DNA of 64,000 nucleotides from Skeletonema tropicum (taxonomy: Eukaryota > Bacillariophyta > Thalassiosirophyceae > Thalassiosirales > Thalassiosiraceae), in NCBI GenBank assembly GCA_037178625.1, contig CM074136.1:2914001-2978000 (forward strand), given 5' to 3'. Under the pieces are notes generated by a model. It was not told the origin of the DNA, did no database searches, and saw only the letters and a list, made by a program, of their open reading frames with translations. Positions 31,490 to 42,009 of the stretch are shown here, piece by piece (position 1 is the stretch's first letter; each line of letters starts with the position of its first letter). A program made the translations under genes and the position numbers.

Positions 31490-31663
31490 TGGCCATGGCG
31501 TTGATGTCGCAGGGGTCCCAATTAGCTAGTAGTCCCTCTAACTAAATATTTAATTTTAAAGGTCTCGTGCGAAACTTCTTCTTTTCGAGAAACGTCGAAA
31601 TTTAAGCGCGCCCGTCAGCTGATCGTGAGATCGCTCCTGGGCACTAACCATAAAAAAACAACA

Positions 31664-33178
31664 ATGAAAGTCATCTTCGCATCCTTATCTGCCGTCCTAC
31701 TCAGCTCAATCCCTGGCGTTCTCTCCGCCGAGGTAAGTTTTCAACGTGCTTGAATAGACGGCGCTTTTCGGTTCCGGAGGCGCTGTCTGTTGATTTACTG
31801 CTCATATTCATAATTGTCCGCTCACACACACACACACACACATCTCTGCCTCTGTCTATACCTACAGCCCAACCTCCGTGGAGGTGGAGCAGCCACTCTT
31901 GTCGCCGACTTTGAGGATCACGCTACCGAGCTCATCGACAGTATGCCCAGTAGTATCAAGAAGAAGTTGAAAAGCATCAAGAAGGACGATGACCTCACCA
32001 AGGAGGAAATCAAGTCGGCGCAGAAGAAGGTCATCAGAAAGTGGAAGAGGTACACCAAGAAGAATTGTGTGGAATATAATTCTCCTGCGACCTGCCGTGC
32101 AGCCAAGAAGTGTGTGTGGACCAAGGATACTTGTGTTTCCACCAAAGCCTTGTATGCAGACTATTTCTTCGACTCTTCTGAGGATTATGTCGCCGATGAG
32201 GACTACGACTTCATGGCCAATTACCCAAAGAAGGTCGAGAAGGAGTTGAAGAGCATCAAGAAGGACAGTGATCTCACTAAGAAGGAAGTCAAGTCGGAGC
32301 AGAAATCGGTCATCAAGAGCTGGGAGAAGAGGACTGAGAAGTATTGTGTTGAGTATCTTTCTATGACGGCATGCGACGCAGTCAGTAAGTGTGAGTGGAA
32401 CCGCGAGGATGGCTGCGTTTCCTCCAAAGCCTTCGCTGAAGACTACGGCTACGACTTCATGACCAAGTCTTACAACGTGCCTAAGAAGGTCGAAAAAAAG
32501 TTGAAGGAAATTAAGAAGGACAATGATCTCACTAAGAAGGAAATCAAGTCGGAGCAGAAAAAGATCATCAGGAAGTGGGAAAGGAAGACCGAGAAGAAAT
32601 GCATTGAGTATCGTTCTCCTGTCACCTGCGACGCAGTCAGTAAGTGTGTGTGGCACAAGGATGGTTGTGTTTCCAAATCAGTCTTCGAGGAAGACTACGG
32701 CTACGACTTCATGACCAAGTCTTACAACGTGCCTAAGAAGGTCGAAAAAAAGTTGAAGGAAATTAAGAAGGACAGTGATCTCACTAAGAAGGAAATCAAG
32801 TCGGAGCAGAAAAAGATCATCAGGAAGTGGGAAAGGAAGACCGAGAAGAAATGCATTGAGTATCGTTCTCCTGTGACCTGCGGCGCAGCCAGTAAGTGTG
32901 TGTGGCACAAGGATGGTTGTGTTTCCAAATCAGTCTTCGGGGAAGACTTGTACTTCGGCTCTGAGGACTACGGCTTCATTGAAGAATCTGAGGACTACGA
33001 TGGAGACTCTGAGGACTACGATGGAGATTCTGAAGACTACGATGGAGATTCTGAAGACTACGATGGAGACTCTGAGGACTACGATGGAGATTCTGAAGAC
33101 TACGATGGAGACTCTGAGGTCTACTATGGAGACTCTGAGGACTACGATGGAGACTCTGAGGACATCGGATACTATTGA
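31664..33178 (+). CDS. Secreted repeat protein, four Cys/Lys modules plus acidic Tyr repeats (paralogue 1)
   Basis: Exon 1 (31664-31732) encodes only a signal peptide (MKVIFASLSAVLLSSIPGVLSAE); a phase-0 intron with a CA microsatellite follows; exon 2 is 31868-33178. The mature part starts PNLRGGGAATL and contains four modules of about 84 residues: SIKKDxDLTKKEIKSEQKK, then RKWERKTEKKC, then a pattern C-x8-C-x5-C-x6-C (EYRSPVTC...KCVWHKDGC). Modules 3 and 4 are nearly identical, with a 252-bp DNA period. The tail is eight SEDYDGD heptads ending DIGYY. This is a diatom-style extracellular or cell-wall protein by composition (Lys-rich plus acidic Tyr/Ser); silica association is only a guess. 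The start codon lies 27 bp from the end of a transposon. Confidence 0.85.
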
Positions 33179-34565
33179 GACTATAAAGTCTATGACTGGG
33201 AGATGTAAAGCGCAGTTCATATTCGTAGTTTTTCATGTTGGAAAGATGATGCTAACTGCGATGATGGAGGAATTAGAGGAATAAATGAGTTCCAAGTCTG
33301 ATGAGGATTTGTTCCAGTTTTTTGTAATGCCGCATGTAAAGATCAGTTACATTGCTGTCCACATTAGTATTATTATCAATGCTATTCTCATATCATCTGC
33401 AGTAGGCCGACGACAGATGAATACCTCTCTCTCTAGAGAAGAGTTTGTTTCTTGTTTCCAAAGGCTGTTCTGCGTGTGCTCCACTGTAGAATTAGACAAT
33501 ATTGGGTGCAAAGTGCAATGAAATCAATCATCAAAATGAGTCGCTCCGTTTACTTTCACACGAAGAACTATCCCTACCCGTCTTATCATCTAGTTCACGA
33601 TTACAAGCAATGTCTTCATCACCAAGTGACATGTTTGATATCTGTCGCTGGGTAAAGCTTTAGGAAGGGGAAAGAGAAAGAGGAGGAGAAAGGGGAGGAG
33701 GATGGTTGAGGTTGAGATGTATGCTCTGTTTTGTTTCATCAGTTGCAACGCTAGTTCTCATGATGATGATGCTCTTTCTCGATTAGTCTTGCTCTCATGT
33801 CCTTTTTGAGCCTCTTGTTGTGCCTTGCGCTGTATGCCACAGGCTAATCTCAGTTGTATTGAAGCGTTTCCGTCCTGCTTTGTTTTGTGGGGTGTTGGCA
33901 TGGTGTTATGTATGTAATAGATTACTTCTGTGATGCGGTAAAATACGTACTTACTCCTATAACATTGGTATTGTAAACAAGAAAAGCATCTGCTTACGCT
34001 TCCGCTTCTCTGAAGAGAAATCCTGTCTAAGTATGATGTGTCTACTATTCCAAACACAACATCGCTTTGTTATGTTGGACGCTACGATTCCGACGTAAAC
34101 AGGATTCGCTAAAGTAGGATGAGCTAATGGAGAATAATAGCCATGAAATCACCACCGCCGTCAACTGGAGCGAGTGAGCCGAAGGCGAGGGAGCTGTTTC
34201 CATTAGACAATGATATTCGAATAAAAGCGAGTGAGCCGTCAGGCGAAGGAGCTAATGAACAAGGATTGCTCAATATTCAAGATTGCTCAATATTCAATGG
34301 TGATAGACGTTGATCACAGCGTAGAGGAGGGCGGAGGTAGGCGTCATGCTGGCGCACGTGGCGTCATGGTTGGTGAAAGTTGGTGAAGATGTTGAGCAGT
34401 CGGACAATTTGAGACGGGCATCTTGATACTATGACACCATTTTTGAGGCATCCGGGATTCAACCATCAGCCATCCAGTTCACCTGTGAGTGTTTTAGGAA
34501 CTGGACCGGTTCTGGCACCATTGAGAGACTCATAATTTTTACTTTCTTTCACCAACAAAACAACA
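33179..34565. other. Intergenic with shared 3' region and short repeats
   Basis: 33179-33437 is almost identical to 35687-35943, the duplicated 3' flank of the paralogues. 34170-34260 holds two copies of GCGAGTGAGCCG(A/TC)AGGCGA, and 34265-34300 a tandem GATTGCTCAATATTCAA. 34402-34560 is the upstream region shared with paralogue 3. Confidence 0.6.
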
Positions 34566-35686
34566 ATGAAACTTATCTCTGGGGCCTTATCTGCCGTCCT
34601 ACTCGGCTCCATCCCTGGCGTTCTCTCCGCCGAGGTAAGTTTTCAACTTTCTTGCGTAGATGCTTTCATAGGACCTGTATATCTGTTGATTTGTTTCAAA
34701 TCGTCCGCTCATATGCTCACACACATCTCTATCTCTAATCATCTGCTGCCTACATAAAATCCAACACATCATGATGTATCTACTCACAGCCCAACCTCCG
34801 TGGAGGTGGAGCAGCCACTCTTGTCACCGACTTTGAGGATCACGCTACCAAGCTCATCGCCAGTAAGCGCGTCTATCCTCCTCCCCCTCCAATGCCCAGT
34901 GACGAGGAGAACTTCGATGAAGACTCTGAAGACTCCGAGGACGACGATAACAATAACTTCAGGTATATTTTTCCCGCTTCAGGCCCCTGGCCAACTTACA
35001 GTCCAACCGCAGCCGCAGATCCAAAGCCCAGTCCTAAGCCCAGTGGCGAGGAGAACTTCGGAATCGTTCATCATTTTGGTCCTCCAAAGCCCAGTGACGA
35101 GGAGAACTTCGGAATCGTTCATCATTTTGGTCCTCCAAAGCCCAGTGACGAGGAGAACTTCGGAATCGTTCATCATTTTGGTCCTCCTAAGCCCAGTGAC
35201 GAGGAGGACTACGTCTTCATTGAAGACTTTGAGGACTACGATGAAGACTCTGAGGACTACGATGAAGACTTCATGGCCAAGTCCAAGTCTCACAACAAGC
35301 CTAAGAACAAGAAGGTCAAGAAGAAGTTGAAGAAAGTTAAGAAGGACAAGAAAAAGAAGAGTGATCTCACTAAGAAGGAAATCAAGTCGGAGCAGAAAAA
35401 GATCATCAGGAAGTGGAAGAGAAAGACCAAGAAGCATTGCATTGGGTATCTTTCTCCTGTGACCTGCGACGCAGCCAGGAAGTGTGTGTGGCTCGACGAT
35501 GGTTGTGTTTCCAAATCGGTCTTCGGGGAAGACTTGTACTTCGGCTCTGAGGACTACGGCTTCATTGAAGACTCCGAGGACTACGGTAACGATGAAGACA
35601 TTGAGGACTACTATGGAGACTTTGAGGACTACTATGGAGACTCTGAGGACTACGATGGAGACTCTGAGGACATCGGATACTATTGA
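34566..35686 (+). CDS. Secreted repeat protein, Pro/acidic repeats plus one Cys/Lys module (paralogue 2)
   Basis: Exon 1 (34566-34634) is a 23-residue signal peptide (MKLISGALSAVLLGSIPGVL...); exon 2 is 34790-35686, joined in phase 0. The mature start PNLRGGGAATLVTDFEDHAT is shared with the paralogues. Next come a Pro-rich stretch (YPPPPPMPSDEENF), three to four 17-residue repeats PKPSDEENFGIVHHFGP (51-bp DNA unit), an acidic DYDEDSEDYDED segment, one Lys-rich module with the C-x8-C-x5-C-x6-C pattern, and a short DYDGDSED tail ending DIGYY as in paralogue 1. The 3' flank is duplicated with paralogue 1 and the 5' flank with paralogue 3, so it is a mosaic of the two. Confidence 0.85.
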
Positions 35687-38587
35687 GACTATAAAGTCTA
35701 TGACTGGGAGATGTAAAGCGCAGTTCATATTCGTAGTTTTTCATGTTGGAAAGATGATGCTAACTGCGATGATGGAGGAATTAGAGGAATAAATGAGTTC
35801 CAAGTCTGATGAGGATTTGTTCCAGTTTTTTTGTAATGCCTGTAAAGATCAGTTACATTGCTGTCCACATTAGTATTATTATTAATGCTATGCTCATATC
35901 ATCTGCAGTAGGCCGACGACAGATGAATGCCTCTCTCTCTAGCAGTGCTTCTTCCTATACTCTCAGCGGTTCATGCCATCCTCCGACTTGGGCACTTTTT
36001 CATCATCAGACTGCGCTTCTTCGTAGTACATGCCTTCCTCCGTCTCGGCACTCCAGAAACTCATCTCTACGTGGTCTCTCGACTATCAGTTGGACTGCCA
36101 GACACCCATTTCGGCCTACCATCTCTCTCAAGCTACCATATCTTCGTAGTCATTGGAGCATCACTACTTGTTCGGCCCATCTCCCATGTAGGCCTACTCC
36201 CTCACTACATCTCAACCTTTTCGCACCTCCATCATATATGGACTCCGGCCTTCATGCCATGCGTATCTTCAAAATCATATTCACATCAATTATTATGTGG
36301 TCATCTCCACTTTCAGTCCGCCTTTGACTTTGAGCACCTCCTTGCTCTGTCACCATCAGACGGCTAGGGCGCTTCACACGCTCCTTCAACTCAGTCAAGT
36401 TCTCCAACACTCCTTCGTGTAGCATCAACATCATTAGTTATGCACCACTCAGTCTACTTCCATCGACGAAGTTCTTCATTATTTCACTCATTATTATCTT
36501 ATGAGGCATGGCATCATCCACCGTGATTAGCTCTTCGATTGCCTCTTGCGGTAACTCTTCATCACTGCTCTCCGTTTCTATCGGCATGACTCATCATGAG
36601 TTTCAATCGTCCATACACGGCATCAAGTCATACGTCTTTTCAAGACTACACTACTCTTTAGTGGTATGGTTTACTTCCCCAACACTTCTCAGCGCACTAC
36701 TTCCTGCGAATAATCTCTCCTCATCGAGAGCAATCCATCTATTGCGACTTTCGCTCCTCATTCAGTGCTACCTAGATACAATCATCAACTGAAGTTATCT
36801 TCTTGATATTCAATATTGACATTTCTTGTCTTCTATTTCATCTTTTGCACACGCTTCCAGTTTCGTGTCAACGAATATCTCTGCGGTGAAATGATATCTC
36901 ATTCGTGTCAACGAATTCAGCAGTGACGAATTGTTTGTCAGCAGCAAGGTCTCGCCAACCGCACTGTTTTGCTTCTTCCGGAATCTTATGCAAAGCGTTC
37001 TGTCTTAAACAGCCTTCCGGCACTTCACGTCCGCAAGTTGATTCGACGAGCACCAACTCGTAAATACTGTGATGCTCTGCGTCAGGAGAGTCCTCCAAGT
37101 AGAATCTGGTAGCATCACGACAAGCTTGCTCAGAACGTTGACAAACAATTCATTCGATGTATTAGTGGAAGTTTGGCCGCCGAAGCTTTTACATCACTCA
37201 GTCACTCGCGCTCCCCACCGACCTCTGTCTGGTGATTATTTCCATCGTCAATTGACGTCCTCCCTGCATGATTCATGCAATTACACCAAGGTCTCCTGAC
37301 TCCTCCTGCATCTCTGGTGCGTCTTACTTGGTTCAATTCAAAAAGGATTGGTTCCTTGAAACTCGGTCTCATGACCATCTCTTTGCATCTTCGATGCTCA
37401 CAAGGATTTATTCCTTACCACCATCGTCTCACGACGTTTTCCTCTGCATTTCGGTGCAACCCTCTCGGTCTCATCAAAAGGATGTTTCCATCCCCATATC
37501 AATCGTCTCACGACGTCCCCTTCTGCATTTCGGTGCACCCCTCTCGGTTTCGTCAAAAGGATGTCTCCACCTCAACTTTCTCGATATTGGCCTATTCATC
37601 TGGCTGTAGGATTCATCATCCTGCATTGTGGCTCTTATGCTGCATCATCGCGGACCCAGGTCTCTTGACCTTTCACTGCTTGGTCTCTATCAAAAGGATT
37701 GATTCCTCGCCCCATCTTTTGCTATCGGCCTCTTGTCTGGCTACAGAACTCTTCATTCTGTATGTGGCTTACGCTGCACAATGGCTCACACCCAGCTTTT
37801 CAAGCTACCCCGTTTTTTCTTTTTACAAAATGAAATATTACGGCGAGGAACTGTTAGACTAATGTCTTTCAGTACAGGGCTGGACGTACCCTGTTAAGAG
37901 TGCGGCGATTCAACGTATCCACGCTTCCGCTCCTGCGACTATTTTCGGTGATCGGAACAATCAGAGCATCTACTTTATCGACGCTATCATCTGCAACTAT
38001 ATTATTGGAGCTATCTTTGGAGCTATCAAGCTGCCTGAGTATCTATTAGATCGACGCTACCTGAGCATCTCTACCATGTCTGAGCTAACGAGCATTCGTC
38101 ATCATCATACGACTTTACTCGTATCCGAACCAACCTCGAGCTTTCTTCGAAACTCATCATCATGTCAACCGACATCATCCCTCCCTGCGGTATTCGACGC
38201 CTATTACATCTCATCGACATCAGTTTTTGTTCCGTGCCATGGCATTTGATTCTTCGAATCACTTTTGTTTGGGTTGCATAAGGATTCTGTCCGATCGACA
38301 TCATCCTTACATATTGAGTCTCCATGGCACTCGGGACTCTTCCAGTGGTCATCGGTCATTCCCTAGCCGATCGTGACTGGTTGATCAGCCATAAGCTGAC
38401 CATCATCGTTTCACGGCCATGATTCGATCGTGCCTCATCATAGACTAAGCCACTACTCTAGCTCACTCTTTCTTCGCCCGATCATGTTCATCTTCATGTC
38501 GCTTATGTGCTGCGTACCAATAACGTGGAACTTCGATTCGAGTGGTGTGGTGTGTGGGGCTTTAGGTTTTTTCTGTGCTACGGTAAA
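35687..38587. other. Intergenic, C/T-rich, with decayed coding-like patches
   Basis: 35687-35943 is the duplicated 3' flank of the paralogues. A short minus-strand open patch (about 35955-36080; SAETEEGMYYEEAQSDDEKV then PKSEDGMNR and a stop) looks like an old exon. 37429-37567 holds two copies of a roughly 75-bp unit (TCGTCTCACGACG, CTGCATTTCGGTGCA, CTCTCGGT, TCAAAAGGATGT). No complete gene is supported. Confidence 0.45.
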
Positions 38588-39277
38588 CTACGTGTCACTG
38601 GTATTTTGAATTCTGGCCCGTTTGTGTCGGTGAAAATGAAAAGCATCTGTGAATGGCTGAGAAGACTCTTGAGTCGACTGAGAGCTACTTCTTTGTGAAG
38701 TAGATCTGCCACCTGTACTGTACAATAAATATGAAATTTGGTCATCATTAAGTGACGACGCTGTTATCGGGCCATTGCTGCTCTCGTAGAGTGCTTGAAT
38801 GGCAGCTAGTCCTGCTGAGCCGTTTGCCTTACAAACCGTTCTCCCGAATATTTGTGTATAGTAGGTGCTTGGGTCTGGGCTTTTGCAGGATCCCCCATAG
38901 TGATAGTTTCGTTGTTTCGATTTCCAAATTGAATCAGCTCGTTCTAGGATGTTTGATGGGGTTCTAGTGAATGCTTGGTGAGCCATTTTGGATGCGTTTG
39001 GAAATTTGGACTTGTCGATGTTGTGGAGTGTTTTGTAGTCGCCATTTGGAGGCGTGCCGTATAGGAAGTAATTAATTGTAGGTCCGAAGAGTCCTAGTGG
39101 GCTGATTGCAAAAGGAAGTAGTTGCATGTTGTCTGAGAATAGCTCTCCGATGATTTGTTCTCCGGTAAGTGTTATTTGTGATGAGCTGTCGGTCTGAGAT
39201 GTATTTGAACCTCTGCCTCTTTGAAACTTGCTCTTCTGGTCTGTGCAGTGCGTGACGCGTGTGGAGCGATCGGACAA
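38588..39277 (-). CDS. Hypothetical protein, 229 residues
   Basis: Open frame with a Ser/Thr/Gln-rich start and end and a better-conserved-looking core: LPFAISPLGLFGPTINYFLY, GRTVCKANGSAGLAAIQALY. The hydrophobic, small-residue-rich core resembles the C-terminal region that follows reverse transcriptase in some algal retroelement ORFs, but I cannot confirm that. No catalytic motifs are present. It lies just upstream of, and divergent from, the promoter region of paralogue 3 (39269 onward). Confidence 0.4.
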   Translation of the reverse strand: MSDRSTRVTHCTDQKSKFQRGRGSNTSQTDSSSQITLTGEQIIGELFSDNMQLLPFAISPLGLFGPTINYFLYGTPPNGDYKTLHNIDKSKFPNASKMAHQAFTRTPSNILERADSIWKSKQRNYHYGGSCKSPDPSTYYTQIFGRTVCKANGSAGLAAIQALYESSNGPITASSLNDDQISYLLYSTGGRSTSQRSSSQSTQESSQPFTDAFHFHRHKRARIQNTSDT

Positions 39278-39504
39278 TTTGAGACGGGCATCTTGATACT
39301 ATGACACCATTTTTGAGGCATCCGGGATTCACCAGTTCACCTTACCCACCTTTTTAGGAACAACCAGCCGGTTCACCTGAGCGTTTTAAAGGAATTGGTA
39401 TCAATCCTACAGGATCTACGATGGGTAAAATCATCGATTGCACAAAGCACTGGCACCATTGAGAGACTCATAATTTTTACTATTTCACCAACGTAACAAC
39501 AACA

Positions 39505-40159
39505 ATGAAACTTATCTCTGCGGCCTTATCTGCCGTCCTACTCGGCTCCATCCCTGGCGTTCTCTCCGCCGATGTCGATGTAAGTTTTCAACGTTCTTGC
39601 GTAGATGCTCTCATAGGACCTGTATATCTGTTGATTTGTTTCAAATCGTCCGCTCATATGCTCACACACATCTCTATCTCTAATCATCTGCTGCCTACAT
39701 AAAATCCAACAAATCATATGTATCTACTCACAGCCCAACCTCCGTGGAGGTGGAGCAGCCACTCATGTCACCGACTTTGAGGATCACGCTACCAAGCTCA
39801 TCGCCAGTAAGCGCGTCTATCCACCTCCTCCTCCAATGCCCAGTGACGAGGAGAACTTCGGAATCGTTCATCATTCTGGTCCTCCAAAGCCCAGTGACGA
39901 GGAGAACTTCGGAATCGTTCATCATTTTGGTCCTCCTAAGCCCAGTGACGAGGAGGACTACGTCTTCATTGAAGACTTTGAGGACTACGATGAAGACTCC
40001 GAGGACGAGGATGAGGAGAACTTCGTTCATCGTGGCGGAATTCATGGCTATGGTGACCATGAAGACAGTCCTCCTAAGCCCAGTGACGAGAACTTGGTCG
40101 GCTATACCTGTCCTCCCTTGCCTAGAGCATTTTGCCGAAAGTTTGGCTGGCGTTGGTGA
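39505..40159 (+). CDS. Secreted repeat protein, Pro/acidic repeats only (paralogue 3)
   Basis: Exon 1 (39505-39579) encodes MKLISAALSAVLLGSIPGVL and SADVD; exon 2 is 39734-40159, phase 0. The shared mature start is followed by two to three PKPSDEENFGIVHH repeats, an acidic DYDEDSEDEDEENF stretch, and a unique end (VGYTCPPLPRAFCRKFGWRW) with two cysteines. The Lys-rich Cys module is absent, so this is the shortest member. Its upstream region is shared with paralogue 2. Confidence 0.75.
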
Positions 40160-42009
40160 ACAATTTGAGAGGGGCATCTTATTTTGAAGAACTCGCTTCC
40201 GGCACCACTTTCTCAATACCAGGACCGTAGATAGATAGATAATTTTAGTCACATGTATGATGTGAGTTATCGAAATTAAGTAGTTGGAGCTACTGCTGCG
40301 CTCCCTTGTTGTTTGGAGGATCGTTGTCGTTTTGAGGACCTCCGCAAGCGGCGGCGGGCTTCTCAACGCCGGCGGTTTCATGGTGGTTGTAATCGTGGTA
40401 GATGGTTGCCACAGCGTAGAGGAGGGCGGCCGTCATCATGTCATGGTGGTTAGTATCATAGATATCTAATCTGATTAACTTTGTATTTATTGGTGGTGTT
40501 ATGTTGTGAATTGTGAAGCGAGAATTGGCTAGCGTTGGCGGACAATTTGAGACGGGCATCTTGATTTTAACAACTTGCTTCCGGCACCACCTTCTCACTA
40601 CTTCAACTCCTATGAGGAGCTGACCATTGGCCGATATCTTGTCTACTACGCGGCCAATGAAGGCGATGAGTGTCGTTTTGGAAAGCCCTTGAGCAGCTCT
40701 ATTGATTGGGCGTATAATGAGCCCGATTGGACGACTTTTCGCGAATCGTCTGGGTCAAAAATGGGTCTAGAAAGTGTCCAGTACGGCCAGATTCGGCTCC
40801 AGATCCAGATTATCACAGTAGCGTCCAAAATAATCAAATATGACAATAACTGGAAAGATCTTAATGAGCTCTATCTATTGGTACCATTATTAATATCAAA
40901 ATAATAACCACTGCTCGGCCGAGGGCCTCGCGAAAAAGCGACAACACTGAGAAAGTAAGATCCAGATAGTTGATTGATCGAAGATCTCAAAAAGCGCCCG
41001 GCTTGAAAATACAAGAGATCCAATAGTATAAACACAGCTCAGCCTGCGGCATCGCAAAACACACTTCCTTTCGATCGGGCGTCATCATTAACTTGCCTCG
41101 GCTCCGCTCGGCACAAACTACCCTTCCATCCAAATGACACAACAATCCACCATCGACCACAACCGCCACTTCATCGGTATCATTCCTATCGGCGGCGGTG
41201 TGTTCTTATTCACTCGCCCATTCACATCCACCGCCGCAACAGTGTAGTATTGGTTGCGGCGGTGGCGTGGTGGTGATGAGAATTGGCGAGTGAGCATTGC
41301 ACAACAACAATCAACTATCATCACCACCGCCGATACTACAAAGCGAGCCGCAAGGCGAAGTGTCAATAGTTCATCATCCGTGGTGATGATGCTTGATTGT
41401 TGTGGCGGCGGTGATGTGGCGAGCCGTCCGGAAGGAGTGAACAACAATCATTTCCACCACTGTCAATGGACAAGTAGCAATAGTGTGGATGATAATGAAA
41501 CCACCACCGCCATCTTGATGTTTATGCGAATCCGGAATGCACTCCTTCTGGAGTGAGCCGAAGGCAAAGTAGTTGTCATTGTTGACGTTATTAATGATAA
41601 TGATGGTGTTGGAGGTGGTGGAAGTCATTTTGTTCCAATTTCCAAAATCTGGGGAGTGGCTATGGCCTATATATGGCGCTGGGGATGACTTTCTAGAGGG
41701 GTCGATTTAGTTGAGTTCGTTGACAAAGGGTCGATGTTTGGGCTTGGCAGTATGTTTAATCGATAGATCTCGATGAGACGATTCGAAAACGACACTCATC
41801 GCCTTCCTACGACCTCTACAAGGGAAGATATTAGGAAGATAGAAGTAGTTACTCTTCTACATAGTGTGTATCAATCAAAGTCTATCAACCAAGTTAGTAA
41901 TCATACGACAACTAAATCATATATTATACAACTCATAGGTAGTGCTTCTTTATATAATATAGACTACATTGCTAGGTAGGCGCGCAGTGCAATGGCTTCT
42001 ACGTACCAA
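40160..42009. other. Intergenic with duplicated fragments
   Basis: 40255-40333 is a copy of codons near the start of the gene at 42010-43608. 40451-40491 is a 41-bp sequence whose exact reverse complement is at 50241-50281. GACAATTTGAGACGGGCATCTTGAT-like repeats recur near 40153 and 40541 (also 34402, 39269). 41250-41600 holds several GAGCCG-N-GGCGAAG type repeats next to CACCACCGCC tracts, as at 34150-34260. An open patch at 40600-40750 (YEELTIGRYLVYYAANEGDE) may be an old exon. Confidence 0.5.

Larger units (their letters stand above)
27510..31637. mobile_element. Ulp1-protease TIR transposon (larger copy)
   Basis: Ends GGAGCGATCTCA at 27510 and TGAGATCGCTCC at 31637, with further imperfect inverted similarity inward (CAGCGCTT...GAATTT against AAATTTAAGCGCG). 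The minus strand encodes a Cys/basic-rich protein fused by frame change to an Ulp1-type protease (29323-31376). No transposase is recognised. Ulp1 (C48) domains are known passengers of Mutator-like (Kaonashi) and Zisupton/KDZ transposons, so a non-autonomous relative is plausible. It is enlarged by a nested element (27563-29162). A decayed copy is at 14370-16165. Confidence 0.75.

Noticed and set aside
32930..33236. Minus-strand ORFs over the SEDYDGD region
   Set aside because: They are antisense shadows of the 21-bp repeats; the plus strand has the signal exon, intron and paralogues.
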